From assembly GCA_049509675.1 (NCBI GenBank), contig JBEKZQ010000230.1:1-10077 (forward strand): a stretch of DNA of 10,077 bases. The letters are read 5' to 3'. This stretch comes from JBEKZQ01 sp049509675 (GTDB lineage: Bacteria > Planctomycetota > Planctomycetia > Pirellulales > Thermoguttaceae). Each line of letters opens with the position of its first letter. Positions within the stretch are counted from its first letter, which is position 1. A program made the position numbers and the translations under genes. Shown here in pieces: positions 1-5,205 of this stretch. The notes under the pieces were generated by a model. It saw only the letters and a program-made list of their open reading frames with translations, searched no databases and was not told where the DNA came from.

Positions 1-36
1 AATCTACAGTTTCGTGTAGCGGCTGGGAAAACCTTG

Positions 37-3000
37 CTACTTCCGCAACGCTTCGATGAAGCCGTTTATAATTTCGCGGAAGTCGCTATAGTAGCCGGCC
101 GGGAACAACACGTCGTTCTCCCGCTGGTTAATCCGGAAGGCCGCCATGCGCCCATCCAGCAGCGCTTGGCCGGCCGCGGCGGCGGGCGTGCCCTGCTTCT
201 GACGAACCAGCCGGGCCAGGGTGATCAGCCGCCGATAATCGTCCAGCCCGGCGCGGGTCCGCTCGAAGACCACCGCCGGGATGAGCCGTCCGTCGGGCGA
301 CACGTTGCACCAGCAGTAATCGTCCTCACGGCAGTCCAGGGCGTAATAGGGGTCGCCGGCCGCCGCGTTCCAATGCCAGGTGATGCGGAACTTCATGCCG
401 AACTGCTTGGCCGCCTTGTACATGTAATCGCCGAACGTCCAGCGATCGCCGCCGTTATAGAAGGCCCAGTCGCCGCCCAGCTCGTGGATCAGCCCCACCG
501 AGTCCTCGTCGTGCAGGTTCCAGTTGACCACGTGCAGGGCCTGACCGAGCCGCAGGTGCGGATCCTTCCGGTCCTTGCCGGCGAAGCTGCTGGCGGCGGT
601 GAAGTACGGCGGCCCCTTGGGGAAGGCGCGGCGGTAGGCCGCGGCATTCTCGGCCGAGCGGACCAGGTCGTCGCCGATCGGCTCGTCGCCCAGGTTGTAA
701 TAGACGGGGATCCAGCCCTGCGCGTCGGCATGCTTCTGGACCGCGCCGTACACGGCCTTGATGAACGCCGCGTAATCGCTGAACCCGGCTTCCTTCATCG
801 CCCCGGGATCCTGGTAGTAGGCGTCGAAGCCGGAGATGCCGCCGCCGTAGGAGATTGCGGCCAGGAAACCCAGGTCCTTGGCGCGCTTCATCTGCACGTC
901 GGCGACGGTGAAATCCAACACCGGCTCGCCATGCTGGAAGCCCCGATAGGCGATGTTCGGAAATCCGCTGCACACGGTGAAGCCGTACTCGCGCATTTTC
1001 CGCAGACTCTTCAACGCCGTCTCGCGGTTGAAGGCGGCCGCCGCCGGATCGTCCTCGGGCCAGGGCGTGCCGATGGTGTACCCCCAGGGACCGGCGGGAA
1101 TATCGACCGGGTCGAGCGTTCCGGCGCGGACGCGCAGCGACACGGGCAGCGACTGCTCCGCGCCGCCGGCCGGCCGAATGCGGAGCGTGCCTTGATACAA
1201 GCCCGGTGCGGCGGCGACGGGTGTTCTGATCGTCAGCCAGAACCGCCGCGTGATCTCCTTGGGCATGTCCACCGCGTTGCCGGGCATGACGTATCGCGGC
1301 GCAATCGTATACACGGCCCCATCCGCGGTGACGCGGGTAACGCGGTAGGAAACGTAGCCCACGTCGATGGCCTCGGCGGGGATGATCCCGGCGGGGCCGC
1401 TCAGCGGGCCGGCCGTCACCGCGACTTTGCCCAGGTCGGCAAGCGGCACGATGGCCAGCGTCAGCGGGGCGTACTCGCCGGCAAACGCCTGGACGTACAA
1501 GGGTTTTCCGATTTCGTCCTGCCGAGGCGTGTCGTTGTAGTACACCTCCTGCATGAAGTCGCGCTGGAAGAGTACGTAACCGCGCCGCCGGTCCTCGGCG
1601 GTCGGCCGCAACGGGTCGTCGGTGGGCCGGTGCAGGACCCGCTTGAATGCGTTGTCGAAGTAGAAGCGTCGCTTGGCTTGCACATACTGCAGAAACTTCT
1701 CGCCTTGCGCCGCCTTCTCCACGGGAAAGATCACCACCGCCGAGACGCTGCAGGCCCAGTTCTCGCCCTGGAAACCCAGGTCGAGTTGACCGTTGCGGAC
1801 GTCGACGTCGAAGGTCTTTTCCTGGAAGTAGGGTTTTTGGTACTTGTCGAAGGTGTTGTCGGTGGGCAGATCCTCCACGTTCCAGAAGCGGAAGTATTTC
1901 TTCTTGAAGGCGTCGAAGTCCATCGTTTCGGTCAGCACCGGTTTTCCCTGGGCCAGGATGGCCCGTTTGCGGTAGGTCTGGTACTCGCCCCAAAAACCGG
2001 AGGGGCTGTCGATGTTGACCCACACGCGGTAGCGGCCGTTGGGCACGTCGACCGCCAGGCCGCCCGATTCGATGCAGATGAAGTCCTGGTACAACGGGTC
2101 GGGCTGCAAGGCGTCGAAACTCCGCCAGATCTTCGCGTCCTTCAGGCCGTAGCCCCGGCCCTTGCTGTAGAGCGTGCCCGCCGTGATGGGCCGAAAGCCC
2201 TCCATGACCGGGCTGGTGCTGGTGCCGAAGTCGAAGGCATACAGGCCGTCGAAGGCCACCTGGCCGGGCGAATCGTCGCGCTCCAGACGGAGGTTGTCGA
2301 CGTACAGCGGCGCGGCCGGCTTGTCGTCCAGGGCCAGCACGAACGTGGTGATGCCGCCCAGGTTGAGCATCCGTCCGGGCCGCGATTTCTCGCCCACGTA
2401 CAACTGCTTCAGCGGCAGGATCAACGTGCTCCGACCCGGCGGCACGACCGTGCTGTAGTTGACGCGGGTCCAGTAGTCCCGGGTGCCTACGTCGCGGATC
2501 TCGACGCCCAGCGGGAGCGGGTCCTTGGCATCGGTATACAAATCGGCCTTGAGGAAATCGTAGCCCAGCCAGTTCTGCGGCCGGCTCATCACGGCGTACG
2601 ATTTGTCGATGCGCAGCGCCTTGCGGCCCTCGGTGGCATGTTCCGCCACCACGGTGCCGCTCTCGAACGGGTTGCCGTCCTCGAAGGAGGTGATCAGCCG
2701 TTGGCGCGGGCCGGCGGCCAGCGCGTGCGGCGCTTCCAGGGGCGTGCCGCAGGCATAGCAGGACTTCCAGGCGGGCATGTTCTTGTAGCCGCACTCGACA
2801 CAGCGGACGGCGCCCGGGCCGAATTCGCCCGGCGGCGCGACCGGCGCCTCCTCGGGGCCCAGCACCGGCTCGGCGGTCAAGGGCACGTCCGTGCCCACCC
2901 GCACCAGCGACACGTCGTCGATCCAGAAACAGCCCGAGGCCCACAGCCCGAACGACGGCCCGGCCTGCTTTGCCGCGGGCAGGTCGGCCACGTAGGTCAG

Positions 3001-3417
3001 CTTCGTCCAGCCGAACGTGCCGTTCTTCTTCAACGACATGTACTTGTCGGCGAACATGAACTCGGTGGTCGAGTTCCAAACGCCGGTGCCGATCTCCAGC
3101 CCGCGCAGCCAGGCCGTGATCTTGTAGCGGCCCGGTTTCAGATCGACGAGTTGCGACGCGCGGATCTTCGGCCCGGCGCCGCCGAAGAGCAGGCACGAAC
3201 GTTTGCCGCTATGCGCCACCTGGCCCACGCGGAAATCGCAATCGCCCTCGTACTTCCAACCGCCCCAGTTGGGAAAAACCAATCCGAACTGGTCCTTGTC
3301 CTTGGTGATTTCAAAAGACGGATTCGCAAGCAGGTTCTCTTCCTGGGCGCCGCACAGCGGTCCCGCTCCAAGCGCCAGCGTGCTGCAAACAATGACGATA
3401 CCAATTACGTAACGCAT
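37..3417 (-). CDS. Secreted multi-domain GH123/DUF4091-like glycoside hydrolase with embedded zinc ribbon (1126 aa)
   Basis: A large exported protein, probably a glycosidase acting on complex glycans in the periplasm or outside the cell. Residues 1-24 look like a Sec signal peptide (hydrophobic from VIGIVIV, likely cut after LCGA). Residues 28-174 begin with NLLANPSFE and end with FWIDDVSLVRV, the pattern of CBM4/9-like jelly-roll domains. Residues 206-224 form a CxxC-x10-CxxC zinc ribbon. Residues 241-380 (ending LYVDNLRLER) are a second galactose-binding-like sandwich. Residues 390-565 (starting FDFGTSTSPV) resemble the malectin/rhamnogalacturonan-lyase-type sandwich. Residues 615-765 match a GH123 N-terminal sandwich and 770-1070 the catalytic barrel. 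The pair D911-E912 in YYNLGDEP fits the adjacent Asp/Glu of GH123 beta-N-acetylgalactosaminidases. The segment FERTRAGLDDYRRL (1051-1064) is typical of DUF4091. The start is supported by GGAG nine bases upstream (3427-3430). Family assignment is good; the substrate is not known. Confidence 0.85.
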   Translation of the reverse strand: MRYVIGIVIVCSTLALGAGPLCGAQEENLLANPSFEITKDKDQFGLVFPNWGGWKYEGDCDFRVGQVAHSGKRSCLLFGGAGPKIRASQLVDLKPGRYKITAWLRGLEIGTGVWNSTTEFMFADKYMSLKKNGTFGWTKLTYVADLPAAKQAGPSFGLWASGCFWIDDVSLVRVGTDVPLTAEPVLGPEEAPVAPPGEFGPGAVRCVECGYKNMPAWKSCYACGTPLEAPHALAAGPRQRLITSFEDGNPFESGTVVAEHATEGRKALRIDKSYAVMSRPQNWLGYDFLKADLYTDAKDPLPLGVEIRDVGTRDYWTRVNYSTVVPPGRSTLILPLKQLYVGEKSRPGRMLNLGGITTFVLALDDKPAAPLYVDNLRLERDDSPGQVAFDGLYAFDFGTSTSPVMEGFRPITAGTLYSKGRGYGLKDAKIWRSFDALQPDPLYQDFICIESGGLAVDVPNGRYRVWVNIDSPSGFWGEYQTYRKRAILAQGKPVLTETMDFDAFKKKYFRFWNVEDLPTDNTFDKYQKPYFQEKTFDVDVRNGQLDLGFQGENWACSVSAVVIFPVEKAAQGEKFLQYVQAKRRFYFDNAFKRVLHRPTDDPLRPTAEDRRRGYVLFQRDFMQEVYYNDTPRQDEIGKPLYVQAFAGEYAPLTLAIVPLADLGKVAVTAGPLSGPAGIIPAEAIDVGYVSYRVTRVTADGAVYTIAPRYVMPGNAVDMPKEITRRFWLTIRTPVAAAPGLYQGTLRIRPAGGAEQSLPVSLRVRAGTLDPVDIPAGPWGYTIGTPWPEDDPAAAAFNRETALKSLRKMREYGFTVCSGFPNIAYRGFQHGEPVLDFTVADVQMKRAKDLGFLAAISYGGGISGFDAYYQDPGAMKEAGFSDYAAFIKAVYGAVQKHADAQGWIPVYYNLGDEPIGDDLVRSAENAAAYRRAFPKGPPYFTAASSFAGKDRKDPHLRLGQALHVVNWNLHDEDSVGLIHELGGDWAFYNGGDRWTFGDYMYKAAKQFGMKFRITWHWNAAAGDPYYALDCREDDYCWCNVSPDGRLIPAVVFERTRAGLDDYRRLITLARLVRQKQGTPAAAAGQALLDGRMAAFRINQRENDVLFPAGYYSDFREIINGFIEALRK

Positions 3418-3451
3418 CGAAGGTGTCTCCAGAGTTGGCTTTCCCAGCGTT

Positions 3452-3472
3452 CATCCGGCGCCGCGCCGGATG
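3452..3472. promoter_or_regulatory. Perfect 10+10 bp dyad in the leader of the glycosidase gene
   Basis: CATCCGGCGC at 3452-3461 is followed by one base and then its exact reverse complement GCGCCGGATG at 3463-3472. The flanks GCGTTCA (3447-3453) and TGAATGC (3474-3480) are also complementary at six of seven bases, so a longer bulged stem is possible. The element lies 35-55 bases upstream of the glycosidase ATG and before its ribosome binding site. It could be a repressor operator, an RNA leader hairpin or a REP-like unit. It is not followed by a T-run on either strand, so a simple terminator is unlikely. Confidence 0.5.
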
Positions 3473-3564
3473 CTGAATGCCACGGCCATTTTGTACTTTG
3501 CGCGGTTTGAAATGATCCCAACCGCGGCAATAGGGAACGGATCGTGGCATTACGAACCGCTCAC

Positions 3565-3593
3565 AGTATAACCTCTCGCGAACCGCCCGTGAA
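3565..3593 (-). promoter_or_regulatory. Possible sigma70-type promoter for the glycosidase gene
   Basis: Read on the minus strand, TTCACG (3588-3593, four of six matches to the -35 consensus) and TATACT (3565-3570, five of six matches to the -10 consensus) are separated by 17 bases. Transcription would start near 3558, giving a leader of about 140 bases that includes the dyad at 3452-3472. Chance matches of this quality are common and planctomycete promoters are poorly defined, so this is only a candidate. Confidence 0.3.
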
Positions 3594-3609
3594 CTCGCAA
3601 TTTGCGGCC

Positions 3610-3747
3610 ATGAGAACGCGCAACGATTACCAGCCGATCGCCAAGCGGCTGCGGCAGGCGGCCCAGCGGAACAGGCTGCCGCTGCGCGAGGAAAAACTAT
3701 GGTTCTGGCGGGTCTTCGGTCGCTTGCCGCCCTACTCTCGACTCTAG
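3610..3747 (+). CDS. Possible small hypothetical protein (45 aa)
   Basis: An ATG-started frame encodes a short basic peptide rich in Arg, Gln and Leu, with an aromatic patch KLWFWRVFGRL (residues 30-40). About 82 percent of its codons end in G or C, as expected for coding sequence in this genome, although this region is GC-rich anyway. I do not recognise it. No convincing Shine-Dalgarno sequence precedes the ATG. The same frame is open back to a GTG at 3544, but the extra N-terminal segment shows no clear coding character. The 394-base gap between the glycosidase start (3417) and the CcbP-like gene (3812) otherwise holds only the dyad, the promoter candidate and the hairpin listed separately. 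It may be noise. Confidence 0.3.
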   Translation: MRTRNDYQPIAKRLRQAAQRNRLPLREEKLWFWRVFGRLPPYSRL

Positions 3748-3784
3748 GTCGGTTTGCGAGCCCCACCATAGGCTTGCGCGACCT
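3746..3784. terminator. Hairpin between convergent ORFs, possible terminator
   Basis: AGGTCG (3746-3751) pairs with CGACCT (3779-3784), and GCGAGCC (3756-3762) pairs with GGCTTGC (3771-3777) with one G-T wobble, around an eight-base loop. It begins at the stop codon of the small plus-strand ORF and lies 28 bases past the stop of the CcbP-like gene on the other strand, a sensible place for a terminator. There is no T-run on either side, and the lower stem has an asymmetric bulge, so the call is weak. Confidence 0.3.
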
Positions 3785-3811
3785 CGACCCACCCTGCATG
3801 AATAATCCGGG

Positions 3812-4297
3812 CTAGCGGGAGCGGAACGGCAAGAAGTCGGCACGTGCCGCACGCCAGTTCCAGACCCAGTACCAATAGTCTTCCAGGATGCGGAAATTGG
3901 GGCTGTCCTCCGGCACTTCGATATCCACCAACGGCAGGACCGCCACCCCGTTGCGGACGTGGGTAACGCAGCAAACGGCTGATCCGGCCGGCGCGCTTTG
4001 GGGATCGACCAAACCGGTTACCGTCACCGGATAGACGACCGGCTCGCTTTCCGCCGAGTACCGGGCCTCGAACGGCAACGTCAACCGCAACGCCAGGTAT
4101 TGGTAATACTTGCGAATCGTCTCGTCGTTTACCTCCGGCAACAGATCATCGCGCCCCAGCCCGAGAATGGCCCGGAGCCGATCCTCCGGATGCCGTATTT
4201 GGCGTTCGTAAGGATCTTCCTGCCGGGCTCGGTCTGGAGAGCACATTGGTCCGTTGCGAACGCTCGTACCGCGATCCCTTGCGAAAACAGAAGACAT
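3812..4297 (-). CDS. CcbP-like putative calcium-binding protein (161 aa)
   Basis: A small, probably cytoplasmic protein without signal peptide or membrane segment. Residues 60-80 (core YYQYLALRLTLPFEARY) match the opening motif of the CcbP family of small calcium-binding proteins, where a Tyr-rich helix is followed by LxFPFxA. The strand VYPVTVTGLVDP (88-99), the strand GVAVLPLVDIEV (117-128) and the closing LEDYWYWVWNW (138-148) follow the same order as that family. In cyanobacteria CcbP buffers calcium during heterocyst differentiation; a role here is unknown. The N-terminal 45 residues are Arg-rich and not recognised. The frame is open further upstream to 4459, but GGAAGGA at 4306-4312, eight bases before this ATG, favours the start used here. 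The longer version would also run through the palindrome at 4385-4513. The gene is transcribed away from the methyltransferase gene. Confidence 0.7.
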   Translation of the reverse strand: MSSVFARDRGTSVRNGPMCSPDRARQEDPYERQIRHPEDRLRAILGLGRDDLLPEVNDETIRKYYQYLALRLTLPFEARYSAESEPVVYPVTVTGLVDPQSAPAGSAVCCVTHVRNGVAVLPLVDIEVPEDSPNFRILEDYWYWVWNWRAARADFLPFRSR

Positions 4298-4305
4298 CAC
4301 GAATA

Positions 4306-4312
4306 TCCTTCC
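4306..4312 (-). promoter_or_regulatory. Ribosome binding site that sets the CcbP-like start
   Basis: GGAAGGA on the minus strand, eight bases before the ATG at 4297, is the best Shine-Dalgarno match seen in this intergenic region. It selects this ATG over the upstream in-frame starts, up to 4459. Confidence 0.6.
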
Positions 4313-4384
4313 CACGCACGCGGCGCCGACCTCCGCGCGGTGAATAATTGTAACGTTCGGGTCAAGTTTGCGGCCGCCGGGCCT

Positions 4385-4513
4385 GGAGAACTGTAAAGTC
4401 TGACGCAAAGGCACCCAGAGGGTACCCGGGTCCATGTTTTCGGTCATCAGTCTGACCAAATGGCAATGCCTATCAGCCGAAAAATGGACCAGACCCCGAC
4501 TTTGCAGTTCTCC
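4385..4513. repeat. Imperfect 129 bp palindrome, REP/MITE-like element
   Basis: The outer arms are GGAGAACTGTAAAGTC (4385-4400) and GACTTTGCAGTTCTCC (4498-4513), complementary at 15 of 16 positions. An inner pair, GGTCCATGTTTTCGG (4429-4443) and CCGAAAAATGGACC (4477-4490), is complementary except for one inserted base. The left side has 28 bases between outer and inner arm (4401-4428) where the right side has only seven (4491-4497), so the two halves have diverged by insertion or deletion. The element lies between two divergent genes, so it is not a terminator for either. Nested inverted arms of this size suggest a small non-autonomous mobile or REP-type repeat, but copy number cannot be judged from one window. 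The gap 4298-4635 otherwise holds only the signals listed separately. Confidence 0.6.
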
Positions 4514-4530
4514 TACTGCCGGGGTAGCGG

Positions 4531-4559
4531 TTGCCTCGTGTGTTGGGCCTGGGTAATAT
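4531..4559 (+). promoter_or_regulatory. Possible promoter for the methyltransferase gene
   Basis: TTGCCT (4531-4536) and TAATAT (4554-4559) are separated by 17 bases; each matches four of six consensus positions. Transcription would begin near 4566, about 70 bases before the preferred ATG at 4636 and downstream of the earlier in-frame start at 4558. It sits just outside the right arm of the palindrome, so an inserted repeat could have altered it. Weak evidence from spacing and matches only. Confidence 0.3.
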
Positions 4560-4635
4560 GGAAGTCGTTTATCGGCCGTCTACCGGACACCTGGCGGGTA
4601 TCTGCTACGTTGGTGCGCAACAAAGGCCCGGAATA

Positions 4636-5205
4636 ATGCTCCTTACGAAACTCGAGCAAGTGCGTCGTGATTTCATTCGCGGCTTTCGGCGCATCCCTTT
4701 GAATACCACTCCCGGCGATGCCGCTTTGCTGCGAATCCTCGTGGAAGCCTCGAAGGCGAAACGGGGGCTGGAGATCGGCACGGCAACCGGCTACGGGGCC
4801 ATCCTGATGGGCCTGGGTTTCGAGCGGAACGGAGGTGAACTCTTATGCATCGATGTAGATCGGAAAATGGTGGCAATCGCTCAAGATAATCTCAAGCAGG
4901 TGCGACTCGACCACACCGTGACGGTGCGGGAAGGGGATGCTCTAGCGGTTATTCCGACGCTCCGCGGCAAGTTCGATTTCGTGTTCCTCGACGCCGTGAA
5001 ACGGGATTACCTGAGATATTTGCGGGCGGTGGAGCCCAAGCTGAAGCCAGGCGCGTTGATCGTGGCCGACAACGTGATCCAGCACCGCCGCGCCATGCGC
5101 GACTTCCTGCAGGCCGTCCGGCACGACCCGCGCTACCACAGCGTCACCTTGCGGGCCTCGGAACTCAAGGGCGACGGGATGACGGTCAGTTACAAGCTTG
5201 CCTGA
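4636..5205 (+). CDS. SAM-dependent O-methyltransferase, class I family 3-like (189 aa)
   Basis: Transfers a methyl group from S-adenosylmethionine to an acceptor, probably a hydroxyl on a small molecule. Motif I is LEIGTATGYGA (45-55), the Gly-rich SAM loop. The acidic residue binding the SAM ribose is D73 or D75 in LCIDVD. FVFLDAVKRDY (115-125) corresponds to the family FIDADKxxY motif, with D119 as a likely metal ligand. VADNV (143-147) supplies the second Asp-Asn pair seen in metal-dependent catechol/caffeoyl-CoA-type enzymes. At 189 residues it is slightly shorter than the usual 200-220. Earlier in-frame starts exist (4531 and ATG 4558), but the peptide they add shows no family features, and an AAAGG-type site (4622-4626) precedes this ATG. 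The final 16 bases overlap the 3' end of the pump gene on the opposite strand. The acceptor substrate cannot be read from sequence. Confidence 0.85.
   Translation: MLLTKLEQVRRDFIRGFRRIPLNTTPGDAALLRILVEASKAKRGLEIGTATGYGAILMGLGFERNGGELLCIDVDRKMVAIAQDNLKQVRLDHTVTVREGDALAVIPTLRGKFDFVFLDAVKRDYLRYLRAVEPKLKPGALIVADNVIQHRRAMRDFLQAVRHDPRYHSVTLRASELKGDGMTVSYKLA

Noticed and set aside
4..19. Small hairpin (CTACA, six-base loop, TGTAG) just past the glycosidase stop
   Set aside because: A five-base-pair stem with two G-C pairs and no following T-run is too weak to call a terminator.
455..3196. 913-codon minus-strand frame inside the glycosidase gene
   Set aside because: Shifted-frame shadow: Arg/Gly/Ala-rich translation without motifs, wholly contained in a gene with strong family evidence.
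34..3510. 1158-codon open frame on the plus strand, antisense to the whole glycosidase gene
   Set aside because: High GC at third codon positions leaves few stops in the complementary frame. The product is a low-complexity Gly/Ala/Arg/Val/His mixture with no domain or signal, whereas the minus-strand product has a signal peptide, family motifs and a ribosome binding site.
3311..3799. 162-codon minus-strand frame covering the intergenic region
   Set aside because: It runs through the start of the glycosidase gene in another frame, has an Arg/Ala-rich composition, lacks recognisable motifs, and spans the leader dyad and promoter candidate.
4298..4459. Longer start for the CcbP-like gene
   Set aside because: The 54 added residues show no family similarity and would cross the palindrome; a strong ribosome binding site precedes the ATG at 4297.
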